A DNA stretch of 64,000 bases, taken from contig BPHJ01000001.1 of NCBI GenBank assembly GCA_026003475.1, positions 1,239,189 through 1,303,188 on the forward strand, given 5' to 3'. Shown here piece after piece: positions 43,366-52,781 of this stretch. Position numbers and translations under genes: made by a program. This DNA is from Candidatus Kapaibacterium sp. (lineage in GTDB: Bacteria; Bacteroidota; Ignavibacteria; Kapaibacteriales; NICIL-2). The notes below the pieces were generated by a model that was not told where the DNA came from, made no database searches, and saw nothing but the letters and a program-made list of their open reading frames with translations. Within the stretch, counting starts at the first letter, position 1, and the number at the start of each line of letters is the position of its first letter.

Positions 43366-45006
43366 CTACATTCGCTCCGGTGCACGAACACCGAGAAGGT
43401 GCAAACCATTGCGGAGTACCGTCTGCGTAGCGGCTGCCAATGCAAGCCGCGTCGAGCGAACATCATCGCGATCAGCACCAAGAATTCGGCACTCGTGGTA
43501 GAAGGTGTGGAAAGCCTCTGCGACAGAATGGAGGAAGTCAGCAACAATGGAGGGTGCCAGTTGCTCAGCAGCACGCTCAACGGTTGAGGGAAACTGCGCA
43601 AGCATCTTCACGAGAGCATGCTCTGCAGGATGGTCAAGGACCATGGCTCCGGTATTTTCCCACTCAATCCCGTGCTCCCGTGCATTGGCAAAGACCGAGC
43701 ATATCCGTGCGTGCGCATACTGCAGGTAGAACACCGGGTTTACCTCGCTCTGCTCACGCGCCAGGTTCAGGTCGAATACCAACTGCGTCTCCGCTGCACG
43801 CATCACAAAGAAGAACCGAACAACATCTGGGCCGACTTCATCAATGAGGTCATCGAGCGTGTATTGTTCCCCACTCCGCTTGGAGAGTTTGTAGGGCACA
43901 CCATCTTTCATGAACGTGACCATCTGGTGCAGCACCACCTTGATCGGTGATGTATCGTAGCCAAGTGCACGGACGGCGGCAAGAACTTCTTGGATTGTAG
44001 CGATATGGTCAGCACCGAAGACGTCCACGATCAAGTCATCGCCGCGTTCGAGCTTGATGCGGTGGTAGGCAATATCGGGCAACCGATAGGTGGGTTCACC
44101 GCTCGATTTGATGATGACGCGGTCTTGCTCCAAACCCAGCTTAGTCGTTGCGATCCACGTTGCGCCGTCGTGTTCGTAGACCAGCCCACGCGCGCGCAAG
44201 TCTTCCACGACGCGCGCAATATGTCCATCGGTATAGAGCGAGTGTTCGTTGAAGTACACATCATGCCGAACACCAAGCCGTTCGAGGGTTGACCGTATGG
44301 ATGCAAAGCACCATTGTTCTCCTTTGGTGCGACAGATGGCAAGGTTGGCGTCGGTTTCTTCCCGCAGACTGTCCCCATACTCAGCGATGAGTTCACGGGC
44401 AATGTCCAGGATGTACTCCCCGCGATAGCCATTGTCTTCATCGAAGGGATAGTCCGGCTCACCGAGCAGTTGCCGGTAGCGTGCATAGATCGAGCGCGCC
44501 AGGTTCTGCATCTGCCGTCCGGCATTGTTGAAGTAGTACTCGCGCGTGACGCGGTAACCAACCGCTTCGAGGAGTCGGGCAATGCTGTCGCCCAGGGCAA
44601 TATTCCGTCCATGACCGGGATGGAGCGGTCCGGTTGGATTAGCGCTCACGTACTCGACATTTGCACGCTTGCGCGCGTAGCGCTCGGTGTATCCGAAGCG
44701 TTCTCCCTGCGCCCGGATGCGCTCGAAAAGATCGGCATAGTAGGCAGGACCAAAGCGCAGATTGATAAAGCCTGGTCCGGCGATTTCGACGCTGCTGATA
44801 CGCGCAGGATCGTAGTCCATCGCAGCAACGATATCTTGAGCAACTGAGCGTGGTGATTTGCCCAGAGTCCGAGCAAGCTGCAGAGCAACTGTCGTTGCAG
44901 CATCTCCGTGGCTGGCATGGCGAGGAAGCTCGACGGTTACGTCGGCATTGAGGCCAAGGCGTTCGAGAGCAGTACCGAGAACGGTGCGTACGTAGTCGAA
45001 AAGCAT
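43366..45006 (-). CDS. argS: Arginine--tRNA ligase
   Basis: 546 residues, a normal class I ArgRS length. It has an N-terminal Add1 domain (from MLFDYVRTVLGTALERLG), the HIGH-equivalent ANPTGPLHPGHGRNIALGD, and YYFNNAGRQMQ. YVHGADHIATI-like VDVFGADHIATIQEVLAAV, KLSKRSGEQYTLDDLIDEVG at the KMSKS position, and the DALR anticodon-binding C-terminus (VFYLQYAHARICSVFANA) follow. It charges tRNA-Arg. It is the last gene of the long minus-strand run and abuts the convergent redoxin gene with no gap. Confidence 0.98.
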   Translation of the reverse strand: MLFDYVRTVLGTALERLGLNADVTVELPRHASHGDAATTVALQLARTLGKSPRSVAQDIVAAMDYDPARISSVEIAGPGFINLRFGPAYYADLFERIRAQGERFGYTERYARKRANVEYVSANPTGPLHPGHGRNIALGDSIARLLEAVGYRVTREYYFNNAGRQMQNLARSIYARYRQLLGEPDYPFDEDNGYRGEYILDIARELIAEYGDSLREETDANLAICRTKGEQWCFASIRSTLERLGVRHDVYFNEHSLYTDGHIARVVEDLRARGLVYEHDGATWIATTKLGLEQDRVIIKSSGEPTYRLPDIAYHRIKLERGDDLIVDVFGADHIATIQEVLAAVRALGYDTSPIKVVLHQMVTFMKDGVPYKLSKRSGEQYTLDDLIDEVGPDVVRFFFVMRAAETQLVFDLNLAREQSEVNPVFYLQYAHARICSVFANAREHGIEWENTGAMVLDHPAEHALVKMLAQFPSTVERAAEQLAPSIVADFLHSVAEAFHTFYHECRILGADRDDVRSTRLALAAATQTVLRNGLHLLGVRAPERM

Positions 45007-45019
45007 GGTCTGGTTGTCT

Positions 45020-45418
45020 TTACGGTTGACTTCGCTGGCGGATCAAGCGTCCGTCGCTGGAAAGATGATAGGCAATCCCATCGCCCCAGAGAGTCTCGAG
45101 TTTGTAGAAGGCACGCTGTTCGGGGCGCATCAAGTGGACGACAACATCGAAGTAATCGACAATCACCCACTGGCAGGCTTCCCAGCCTTCACTGCGTGGC
45201 GGTCGGAGGCCTGCAGCACTGGTGCAGTGTTCGATATGCTCTGCAATGGCGCGAATCTGTTGTTCGGATGAGCATGTCACGAGAACAAACCATTCCGCAG
45301 GCGAACCGTCAATAGCACCGATGTCAATGGCAAGGATATTCTCGCCTTTTTTTTCGTGAGCACAGTATGCACACAGTCGCGCAAGATCGCGGGCGGTGCG
45401 AATGCGCAGTCGCGCCAT
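45020..45418 (-). CDS. rsfS: Ribosomal silencing factor RsfS
   Basis: 132 residues from ATG 45418. The RsfS/Iojap fold is seen in GENILAIDIGAIDGSPAEWFVLVTCSSEQQIRAIAEHIE, GWEACQWVIVDYFDVVVHLMRPEQRAFYKLETLWGD. The protein binds L14 and blocks 30S-50S joining under nutrient limitation. It sits 58 nt downstream of the LytR_C gene, an often-seen pairing, and 13 nt upstream of argS. Confidence 0.95.
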   Translation of the reverse strand: MARLRIRTARDLARLCAYCAHEKKGENILAIDIGAIDGSPAEWFVLVTCSSEQQIRAIAEHIEHCTSAAGLRPPRSEGWEACQWVIVDYFDVVVHLMRPEQRAFYKLETLWGDGIAYHLSSDGRLIRQRSQP

Positions 45419-45476
45419 TGCAGCGCCTCGTAGGTTACTTGTCACGACACACTCGTCGAGCGATAACACATCATCA

Positions 45477-45902
45477 TTAGCGGAAAGGGCGCAGTTGTTG
45501 CCAATCGTAACCGATAATCACGCTGCAGTTGAGAACAAGATCGGAATCAATCTCCTGACGCACAGCAGTGGGTGCTAACCCAAGCGCATAGCAGACCCGT
45601 GCTGCCGCAAGGCTATCGCCATAGTGATCGAGCACCAGACTCTGTGGCTGTGGCGTGGGAGCGTTGGTCGCTTCGACCACATCGAATCCTCGGCGCCGCA
45701 AGTACTGCTGAACCTGGCGCGCAAGACCAGGAACGCCAGCACCATTGAGCACGCGAAGCTGGATGACACGTCCACTGCCGGGCTGACGCTCTGCCGAAAC
45801 GGGTGGCCGTATCACCATCCGCCATAGAAGCGACCCCAGAAGCAAAACCACCGCCACAACCAGAAAACTAATGCTACCAATGCGGATAACCCCACGCACC
45901 AT
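45477..45902 (-). CDS. LytR C-terminal domain membrane protein
   Basis: 141 residues: a short cytosolic start, one membrane helix (ISFLVVAVVLLLGSLLWRMVI) and an extracytoplasmic LytR_C domain (VIQLRVLNGAGVPGLARQVQQYLRRRGFDVVEATNA, then SLVLDHYGDSLAAARVCYALGL). The catalytic LytR-CpsA-Psr domain is absent, so it is a binding or regulatory module of unknown ligand, probably envelope-related. LytR_C proteins commonly precede rsfS in bacterial genomes. It begins 8 nt after nuoI on the same strand. Confidence 0.85.
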   Translation of the reverse strand: MVRGVIRIGSISFLVVAVVLLLGSLLWRMVIRPPVSAERQPGSGRVIQLRVLNGAGVPGLARQVQQYLRRRGFDVVEATNAPTPQPQSLVLDHYGDSLAAARVCYALGLAPTAVRQEIDSDLVLNCSVIIGYDWQQLRPFR

Positions 45903-45910
45903 CGGATGGG

Positions 45911-46408
45911 CTACTTGTACTGACGCAAAAACTCGAGTCGCTCTTGAAGCCGAGCAATCGGCACCAAAAGTTTATCCTTGCCGAAGATGGCTTCTTCTTG
46001 AGAGTGGAAAACAATATCGTAATCCTTGCTCATGACGATTGCTTCTTCGGGACAGACTTCCTCGCAGAGCCCACAGTAGATGCATCGTAACATGTTGATT
46101 TCGAACTTGCTCGGATAGCGTTCTTTGTCTCGGTCAGTTTCCGCCGCTTGCACTTCGATCGCCAGCGCCGGACACACCCGCGAACACAAGCCACACGCCA
46201 CGCAGCGCTCCCCATCTTCTTCCAGAACCAGGACCGGTCGCCCACGGTAGCTTCCCAGCGGTTCCCATCGCTCTTCGGGGTACTGCCGCGTCAGCTTTGG
46301 CCTGAACATTGTCTTGAACGTCAATGCCAAGCCCTTGGCAATTTCAGGGAGATAGAGCTTCTCCCAGAAATTCATTCGTTGGGCACGCGTGTTGGTCGTT
46401 ACGTTCAT
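45911..46408 (-). CDS. nuoI: NADH-quinone oxidoreductase subunit I
   Basis: 165 residues from ATG 46408, which leaves 19 nt after nuoH; the longer track form overlaps nuoH. Two ferredoxin-type 4Fe-4S motifs, [12 protein letters not shown] and [12 protein letters not shown], bind clusters N6a and N6b that pass electrons towards N2. An amphipathic N-terminus ([23 protein letters not shown]) anchors the subunit on the membrane arm. It follows nuoH in a G-H-I block separated from nuoJK. Confidence 0.97.
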   Translation of the reverse strand: MNVTTNTRAQRMNFWEKLYLPEIAKGLALTFKTMFRPKLTRQYPEERWEPLGSYRGRPVLVLEEDGERCVACGLCSRVCPALAIEVQAAETDRDKERYPSKFEINMLRCIYCGLCEEVCPEEAIVMSKDYDIVFHSQEEAIFGKDKLLVPIARLQERLEFLRQYK

Positions 46409-46427
46409 GGCTACATTCCGAGCACAG

Positions 46428-47462
46428 TTAGCGGACAAAAAAGACGATTGCACCAGTGATGATAATGTTGACCAAGCCCAGCGGGAGAAGTACACGCCAG
46501 CCAAGGTTCATCAATTGGTCGTAGCGAAAGCGCGGCAGCGTCCATCGAACCCAGATGAAGAAAAACAGCAGCACACTTACCTTCCCGAAAAATGTTGCCA
46601 GTTCGAGCAACACGCGGGGAAGAGTTCCCTCCTGCACGCCAAGTAGCTGTGGCACCAACGGCAGATCATACCCGCCCAAATAGAGCGTGGTCATCACAGC
46701 CGATGCGGTGAACATGTTGGCATACTCGGCAAGGTAGAAAAGCCCGAACTTCATCCCGGAGTATTCGGTATGGTAGCCGCCGACCAATTCTGGCTCAGCT
46801 TCGGGAAGGTCGAACGGTGCGCGGTTTGTTTCGGCGAATGATGCAACCAAAAAAATCACAAAGCCAAGCGGCTGGAACCAGATATTCCATCGGCCATTGG
46901 CTTGAGAGGCGATGATCTGATTCATATCCAGTGAGCCACTGAGCATCAACGCTGCCACCGCGGCTAAGCCCATTGCCAATTCGTAGGAAATCATCTGTGC
47001 CGATGATCGCAGCCCGCCCATGAGCGAGTACTTGTTGTTCGACGACCAGCCCGCCAGCGTGATGCCATAGACACCAATCGACGTGAGCGCTAAAATCAAG
47101 AGGAACCCGACGTTCACGTTCGGTGCAACTGCGATGAACAACTTCGTGCCATCCTCGAGCAAGAGGTAGCTTGCTGGGGTGATCACGCAAAGTATCGAAA
47201 GTGCAACTGCAATCGAAATGAGCGGTGCCAAGCGGTGAAAGGCTCGGTTGGCATTGTACGGGACGACGTCCTCTTTGGTGTAGAGCTTGAGCACATCGGC
47301 CAGTGGTTGCAACAGCCCAAACGGACCAACGCGATTCGGGCCAATGCGATACTGCATCCATGCCGAGATCCGCCGTTCTAAGTACACCAGCGCGGCAGCG
47401 ATGACGAGCGCGAAATTCAGCGCAATAGCACCTTTGATAAGCGTAACAACAAAAGACGACAT
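46428..47462 (-). CDS. nuoH: NADH-quinone oxidoreductase subunit H
   Basis: About 344 residues from ATG 47462 (the GTG at 47474 is the track start). Eight membrane helices are visible, with the quinone-cavity loop [32 protein letters not shown] and [40 protein letters not shown] and the C-terminal [20 protein letters not shown] are also typical. NuoH joins the peripheral and membrane arms and forms part of the quinone-binding site. It is 16 nt downstream of nuoG. Confidence 0.98.
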   Translation of the reverse strand: MSSFVVTLIKGAIALNFALVIAAALVYLERRISAWMQYRIGPNRVGPFGLLQPLADVLKLYTKEDVVPYNANRAFHRLAPLISIAVALSILCVITPASYLLLEDGTKLFIAVAPNVNVGFLLILALTSIGVYGITLAGWSSNNKYSLMGGLRSSAQMISYELAMGLAAVAALMLSGSLDMNQIIASQANGRWNIWFQPLGFVIFLVASFAETNRAPFDLPEAEPELVGGYHTEYSGMKFGLFYLAEYANMFTASAVMTTLYLGGYDLPLVPQLLGVQEGTLPRVLLELATFFGKVSVLLFFFIWVRWTLPRFRYDQLMNLGWRVLLPLGLVNIIITGAIVFFVR

Positions 47463-47478
47463 AGCATCTTGCACGCGA

Positions 47479-49233
47479 TTACTCCGACTGCGGTTTCATA
47501 AAGTGCGATTCGTACACAACGCCCAGTGGCTCCGGCTGTGCACCCAACCGAACTCCACGGAAATGATCAAGTACCGAATAATCCATTCCACCGAATGCTG
47601 GAACTGTCTGGCTCAATTCAGCAAACACATCAGCAGCAGTGCTATAGTGCCACGTCAGCCCAAGGGCAGTCGCAATGCCTGCAATCAACTGCCAATGCGG
47701 CCGGCACAACCGACGCTCGCCGTGCGTCCAGCGATCGTTAGGCGCACCGAACTTGTCCAGCCGACTTTGCTTCATTCCATTGATGCGGAGCGTCTCTTGA
47801 GTTTCCACCGCTGGTCGTAGGTGCTGAACCCAACCATCTATGTTGGTAAAGGTACCCTCAATTTCCGCATAGGTTGATGCTGGCAAGACCACGTGTGCGA
47901 ATGCTTCCAGCGGTGAATGGTTGGTCAACTGTGCAACGACCAGCGGAACCGTTGCGATAATCGCGTCCCAGCCGGTTGCTTGCTCTGCCAGTGGATCCGC
48001 GCCGAGGAAATACAGCACCGATGGTTTTCGCGATGCGACGTGCGCAGCGAGTTGATCCCAACTGACCCGTTTGATGCCGAGTGCTTCCAATCCTGTGCTG
48101 TTGGCATTGCGATCACTGCACCGAAGGAAACTATCCCCGAACGAAGGGTCATTGCGCTCAACAAAGACAAGCTCGAGAGTGTTGAGTGCGGTGGCAAGTT
48201 TCCGCGCCAAGTAGCCATCTTCGTTGGTGAGTGATCCCGAGAGGATCAGCATTCCTCCTTGATCGGCAAGGGCACGAGCAACGACCTCGAGTGCTTGTTC
48301 GATAGAAACGGACTGAAGTTGGCTCCCCTGCCGTAACCACGCACCACTGATGCGACCAGTATTGACCCAGCGGTACTGGTTCAGGCGTCCATCGTCGCAC
48401 ATCCAGTATTGATTGACGTGCGGGTTCGGACGTGGCTCCAGACGCAGAATCTCGTTATTGCGGACACCGATATTGATGTTGCATCCACGCGCACAGCCAG
48501 GACAGACGCTTGGGGTAAAGCTCATTTCCCAAACACGCGACCGAAAACGAAAGTCGGCACTGGTGAGCGCTCCCACTGGGCACAGCTCGATAACGTTCAT
48601 CGAATAGGGTGAATCGAACTGCGTACCTTCGAACAACTCAATGGTGACATGGTCGCCACGCTCGACAAACGTCAGCACCGGCTGCTGGGCAATCTCGTTT
48701 GCAAACCGAATGCAACGCGAGCAGAGGATGCAGCGTTCGCCATCGAACACGATACGGTCGCTCCAGTGGACTCGCTTGGGTTTGTGGACTTTCTCTTCAA
48801 CGAATCTGCTCTCGCCTCGCGAATGCTTGAAAGCGTATTCTTGAAGCTTACACTGACCGGCTTCATCGCAGATCGGGCAATCGAGGGGATGGTTGATGAG
48901 CAAAAACTCCATGACTGCATTCTGTGCTTCCGTGGTCTTGTCGCCAGTGGTATCAACGACCATACCTTCGGCGACTGGTGTTGCACAGGCAATTTGGAGC
49001 TTTGGCATCCACTGGACGACGGGATTGCCATTCTCGTCGAGTTCAAGCGTTCCATCAGCAGCTTTCTTGTACGAGCCAACGCGGACAAGGCACATGCGGC
49101 AATTCCCCGCCACACTCAGCGCAGGATGCCAGCAAAAGTGTGGGATAACGATGCCACTATCGAGCGCAGCCTCGATGATCGTTTTGCCGGGTTGCGCTTC
49201 GATTTTGTGACCGTCAATCGTGATGGTGGGCAT
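47479..49233 (-). CDS. nuoG: NADH-quinone oxidoreductase subunit G
   Basis: 584 residues. The N-terminal 2Fe-2S domain has CWHPALSVAGNCRMCLV and a later Cys in LQIACATPV. A His/Cys cluster follows (HPLDCPICDEAGQCKLQEYAF), then the 4Fe-4S site CILCSRCIRFANEI with ELCPVGAL, then a molybdopterin-oxidoreductase-type 4Fe-4S motif CPGCARGCNINIGVRNNEI. The remaining molybdopterin-like part is shortened relative to E. coli NuoG (about 900 aa) and lacks any sign of a working cofactor site, as usual. It leads the G-H-I block; nuoE and nuoF are not adjacent. Confidence 0.97.
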   Translation of the reverse strand: MPTITIDGHKIEAQPGKTIIEAALDSGIVIPHFCWHPALSVAGNCRMCLVRVGSYKKAADGTLELDENGNPVVQWMPKLQIACATPVAEGMVVDTTGDKTTEAQNAVMEFLLINHPLDCPICDEAGQCKLQEYAFKHSRGESRFVEEKVHKPKRVHWSDRIVFDGERCILCSRCIRFANEIAQQPVLTFVERGDHVTIELFEGTQFDSPYSMNVIELCPVGALTSADFRFRSRVWEMSFTPSVCPGCARGCNINIGVRNNEILRLEPRPNPHVNQYWMCDDGRLNQYRWVNTGRISGAWLRQGSQLQSVSIEQALEVVARALADQGGMLILSGSLTNEDGYLARKLATALNTLELVFVERNDPSFGDSFLRCSDRNANSTGLEALGIKRVSWDQLAAHVASRKPSVLYFLGADPLAEQATGWDAIIATVPLVVAQLTNHSPLEAFAHVVLPASTYAEIEGTFTNIDGWVQHLRPAVETQETLRINGMKQSRLDKFGAPNDRWTHGERRLCRPHWQLIAGIATALGLTWHYSTAADVFAELSQTVPAFGGMDYSVLDHFRGVRLGAQPEPLGVVYESHFMKPQSE

Positions 49234-49243
49234 ACGCTGACAA

Positions 49244-49251
49244 CAAAAGTA
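49244..49251 (-). promoter_or_regulatory. Candidate -7 element upstream of nuoG
   Basis: The minus strand reads TACTTTTG, a TAnnTTTG match, but only 10 nt from the nuoG ATG, so the message would be nearly leaderless. No -33 TTG is seen, so this may be a chance match. Confidence 0.25.
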
Positions 49252-49329
49252 GTGCTCGCAACGAAATGCACTGTCCCTATTGCTTGTTCGGGCAGTGCTT
49301 TCTGCGAAAATAGCAGCGTGCCCCTCCTT

Positions 49330-49806
49330 CTATGGGTAGAACCGCATGCCGAGTCCCACATCAATGGCCGATCCGAAGCCAGGAGCAATGCCAATGAGTG
49401 GACCGAACTCAAGGAAGAACTCCAGCGGAACCCCGCGCGGAAGGACACTGACCCCGAACATACCCCGCACCCCGAGCCGCGTTTCGTCGCGGTCGTAGTA
49501 CTTGTAGCCGCGATCGCCCCACCAGCGCACTCCCTTGCCGAGCCCAACGGCAACACCAACGTCGCCATAGAGCAGAACAACCGAGCTGCGGAATGCATTG
49601 AAGTGCCACAGGTAATCCACCCCAATACGTGGCGCTCCAAAGTATGACCCACCCAGGCTTGCTGTCATTGCTTGATCGCGGCTAACCCAATGCTTGAGCG
49701 TTAGCCCCGTTGGGTCACCGAGAATAATCCCAAATCCAGTTGCGCCGCGCTGTGCAGATGCAATACCAGCGACGAAGCACATCAACAACAACCATCGAGC
49801 AATCAT
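49330..49806 (-). CDS. Small outer-membrane beta-barrel protein (DUF3996-like)
   Basis: 158 residues with a signal peptide (MIARWLLLMCFVAGIASAQ), then alternating short amphipathic strands and a C-terminal aromatic ending (GLGMRFYP) as in outer-membrane barrels. The segments GFGIILGDPTGLTLKHWV, DETRLGVRGMFGVSVLPRGVPLEFFLEFGP and IDVGLGMRFY resemble the DUF3996/BAPKO_0422-type family, whose function is unknown. It overlaps rsgA by 4 nt (ATGA), and about 97 bp separate it from nuoG. Confidence 0.75.
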   Translation of the reverse strand: MIARWLLLMCFVAGIASAQRGATGFGIILGDPTGLTLKHWVSRDQAMTASLGGSYFGAPRIGVDYLWHFNAFRSSVVLLYGDVGVAVGLGKGVRWWGDRGYKYYDRDETRLGVRGMFGVSVLPRGVPLEFFLEFGPLIGIAPGFGSAIDVGLGMRFYP

Positions 49807-50903
49807 CGCTCCTCCGAATGGTAGGTGAGAGATTCGAGCATACGTACGTAGCTGTCGTAGCGTTCAGTTTGAATATGTCCCGCTGCAACCGCTGCGCGTA
49901 CCGCACAGTCTGGTTCATGCGTATGCGTGCAGGGTAAGTATTTACACTGCGGATAGAAGGGATCGAAGTCGTGGAAATAAAACGCAAGCTCTTCGGGTGC
50001 AATCTGCGCCAATGCAAATTCACGCAATCCGGGAGTGTCAATGAGCTTTCCTCCACCAGGAAGATGGAAGAGCCTCGCATTTGTGGTCGTATGGCGTCCA
50101 CGCTGATACTTGCTCGAGATTTCTCGCACTGCTTGGATTGGCTGCCCAAAGCATGCATTCAAGATCGCTGATTTGCCCACTCCTGATGCTCCGACCAGCA
50201 CACTGGTGCAGCCGTGCATCAGCGCCATGAGCTCGCCAAGCCCTTCGCCGGTGATGGTGCTGGTGTAGCAGAGCCTCACTCCTAACCGCTCGTGATAGTA
50301 ACACAGAGCCGCTGCCAGCTCCGGTGGAACACCCAAATCAATTTTATTTATCACAATCACCGGCTCAACTTGCCCTTGCTCACAGGCTACCACGTGGCGA
50401 TCCAACAACCGGCGACTGAAGTACGGTTGGCGCACAGCATGTACCAGGAAAGCACGATCAACATTGGCAGCCAGTATGTCCACCTCGCGGCTCGAGGGTG
50501 ATAGGCGAAAGAGTCGGTTCTGTCGCTGGCGAACGTGAACAATGACACCTTTTCCCTCCTCCCCAGGGATTGTAGCGAAATCCACCCAGTCACCAACGGC
50601 CAGCAGTGATTCTTCGGGCGGATTGTCACTTGAAACTACCCCCCTGGCTGTGCACTGATGCGTAGCACGGAAAGGTTCATCGTTAGCTGCGTGGTAGGAG
50701 CTACTTTCCTCGACCAGCCACACTGCACTGGCGACGCCAACGATGCGCCCCTGGCAATCGGCTCGTTGGCGATGCTTTGTGGGATTTTTCTTCAGCTGTG
50801 TGGAACGAACCACGGACCGTTCCGGAAGGACTGTCCCTTCCTGGCGGACAGCGTCGTCGCGCAGGATCGCTTTGCGGTGGGGTTTGCGTCGAAAGTAAGG
50901 CAT
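49803..50903 (-). CDS. rsgA: Ribosome small-subunit GTPase RsgA
   Basis: 366 residues from ATG 50903; the track's TTG at 50951 is less likely. An OB-fold region (ADCQGRIVGVASAVWLVEE ... VGDWVDF) is followed by the circularly permuted GTPase with VIVINKIDL (G4) before GASGVGKSAILNACFG (G1) and LIDTPGLREFAL (G3). A zinc-binding tail has CKYLPCTHTHEPDC. RsgA checks late 30S maturation. The N-terminal ~40 residues are basic and not conserved. It heads the minus-strand run leading to the barrel and complex I genes and is divergent from recJ. Confidence 0.95.
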   Translation of the reverse strand: MPYFRRKPHRKAILRDDAVRQEGTVLPERSVVRSTQLKKNPTKHRQRADCQGRIVGVASAVWLVEESSSYHAANDEPFRATHQCTARGVVSSDNPPEESLLAVGDWVDFATIPGEEGKGVIVHVRQRQNRLFRLSPSSREVDILAANVDRAFLVHAVRQPYFSRRLLDRHVVACEQGQVEPVIVINKIDLGVPPELAAALCYYHERLGVRLCYTSTITGEGLGELMALMHGCTSVLVGASGVGKSAILNACFGQPIQAVREISSKYQRGRHTTTNARLFHLPGGGKLIDTPGLREFALAQIAPEELAFYFHDFDPFYPQCKYLPCTHTHEPDCAVRAAVAAGHIQTERYDSYVRMLESLTYHSEER

Positions 50904-50990
50904 CGCGGCAATGAGGGCCGAAAATCCAAGGTCATACACCAAGCGCCACAAATATCGTGGACTAGTGGGATAATTTCCCTGCTGGTTCGC

Positions 50991-50998
50991 TAAGTTTG
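50991..50998 (+). promoter_or_regulatory. Candidate -7 element of recJ operon
   Basis: TAAGTTTG fits TAnnTTTG, giving a start near 51005 and a leader of about 25 nt before the recJ TTG. The identical octamer precedes the MFS gene. No -33 TTG is at normal distance. Confidence 0.4.
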
Positions 50999-51029
50999 CA
51001 ACAGTTTATTGTTGACACACTATTGAACC

Positions 51030-52742
51030 TTGTCACATTACCGTTGGGTACTTCGTGCACAGCCGGATGAATCTGTTGTCTCGACGCTCTGCCAGCATTT
51101 AGCCATCCCACGACCAATCGCGCGGGTGCTTGCCTCGCGTGGGATGAGTAAACCAGCAGACGCCCAGCAGTACTTTGCCCCACGTCTGGAAGACCTGCAC
51201 GATCCATTTCTGATGACAGACATGGAGCGCGCGGTCGAGCGGATCGAACGGGCAATTGCGGGCAACGAGATGATCTGGATTCACGGCGATTACGACGTGG
51301 ACGGCACCGCATCCACGGCGATGCTCGTTGAGTTTTTGCGTTCGCTGGGTGCGAACGTCTGCTACTACATCCCCGACCGACTCAGTGAGGGATACGGGAT
51401 TTCGACACAAAGCATCAACGCTGCACTCGAGCACAGAGCACAACTGCTGATTACGGTGGACTGCGGTATCACCAGCAGCGAGGTCCTTACCTACGCACAG
51501 TCCCGCGGACTCGATGTGATTATTTGCGATCACCATGAACCCGGCGACTGCCTCCCACCAGCCTTTGCCATTTTAGACCCGTTGATTCCCGACTGTCCGT
51601 ACCCGTTCAAGCATCTGGCAGCCTGTGGCGTCACGTTCAAGCTCATTGAAGCAATCTGCATTCGCCGCGGCATGCACCAGCGTGCATTTGAGTATCTCGA
51701 CTATGTAGCAATTGCCTCTGCCGCAGACATCGTACCACTTGTCGGGGAAAATCGCATCCTGGTTGCGCATGGCCTACGCAAACTCAACACCGACCCCCGA
51801 CCAGGCTTCCGTGGACTTATTGACTGCGTCGGCGCCGATTACGGCAGTATCACCACATCGAGCATCGTCTATGGCATTGCACCACGCATCAACGCTGCCG
51901 GACGCCTCGGCGATGCTCGTCGCGCCGTCGAGATGATGCTGCAACCCAATCCCGTTCTGGCATTCCGCATCGCGCAATCGCTCGAGCATGACAATCGCAA
52001 GCGACGCTCGTTCGACGAAATCACCTTTGATCAAGCCCGGCAACAAGCTGAGCAAATCATGGCAACGCAGCAGCGGCGATCGTTGGTGCTCCATTCGCCG
52101 TCCTGGCATCCCGGTGTGATCGGCATCGTTGCATCCCGCCTGGTTGAACGTTTCCATGTGCCAACCATCCTTCTCACCTCGAGTGATGGAATCGCCAAGG
52201 GTTCGGCACGCAGCATCCGCAACTTCGATATCCATGCTGCACTCAAGCAATGCGAATCGCTGCTGATCGAGTTTGGTGGACACAAGTACGCCGCTGGATT
52301 GGCTCTGCACCCGGACAACATCCCACTCTTGGCAGAACAATTCGAGCGCATCGCACACCAGCAAATCACCGAGGATATGCTCCTGCCGGAGCTGACCATT
52401 GATGCACCAATGCAGCTTACCGAGTTGACTCCCAGCTTGCTGGAAATCCTGCCGCGCTTTGCTCCCTACGGTTTCAACAACAACAAACCACTCTTCCTGG
52501 CAACAGGCGTTCACTTAGTCGGCAATCTTCGCCCTAATGGTCGGAATCAATTTCGCTTCCGCACGCTCCAATCGAACTTCGCTATTGACGCCGTCGCCAC
52601 GTTCAGCAGCGACAAAGCTGCCGTCGTCCAACAAAGCCCCATGTTTTCGATGATCTTCAGCATCGAAGAAGAAGCCAGGGGTGTGCCACTCCTCCGTGTC
52701 CGCGATGTGCGTCCGGGTGATTCGCCTCCGAATCAAAACTGA
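51030..52742 (+). CDS. recJ: Single-stranded-DNA-specific exonuclease RecJ
   Basis: 570 residues with a TTG start that gives the canonical N-terminus SHYRWV. DHH-phosphoesterase motifs are WIHGDYDVDGTASTAMLVEF, LLITVDCGITS, VIICDHHEPG and IASAADIVPL; DHHA1 has SPSWHPGVIGIVASRLVERF and LIEFGGHKYAAGLAL, and an OB domain ends the protein. RecJ degrades 5' single-stranded ends in RecF-type recombination and mismatch repair. It starts a plus-strand operon followed by a Dna2-like helicase-nuclease (39 nt) and ruvC. Confidence 0.97.
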   Translation: MSHYRWVLRAQPDESVVSTLCQHLAIPRPIARVLASRGMSKPADAQQYFAPRLEDLHDPFLMTDMERAVERIERAIAGNEMIWIHGDYDVDGTASTAMLVEFLRSLGANVCYYIPDRLSEGYGISTQSINAALEHRAQLLITVDCGITSSEVLTYAQSRGLDVIICDHHEPGDCLPPAFAILDPLIPDCPYPFKHLAACGVTFKLIEAICIRRGMHQRAFEYLDYVAIASAADIVPLVGENRILVAHGLRKLNTDPRPGFRGLIDCVGADYGSITTSSIVYGIAPRINAAGRLGDARRAVEMMLQPNPVLAFRIAQSLEHDNRKRRSFDEITFDQARQQAEQIMATQQRRSLVLHSPSWHPGVIGIVASRLVERFHVPTILLTSSDGIAKGSARSIRNFDIHAALKQCESLLIEFGGHKYAAGLALHPDNIPLLAEQFERIAHQQITEDMLLPELTIDAPMQLTELTPSLLEILPRFAPYGFNNNKPLFLATGVHLVGNLRPNGRNQFRFRTLQSNFAIDAVATFSSDKAAVVQQSPMFSMIFSIEEEARGVPLLRVRDVRPGDSPPNQN

Positions 52743-52781
52743 TCTCACCGTTGTCCCTGGCCACGTCCTGGAGCCTTTGCG

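Noticed and set aside
51012-51017. TTGACA as a sigma70 -35 box for recJ
   Set aside because: A matching -10 would fall inside the recJ coding sequence, and a TAnnTTTG element lies at a more suitable place.
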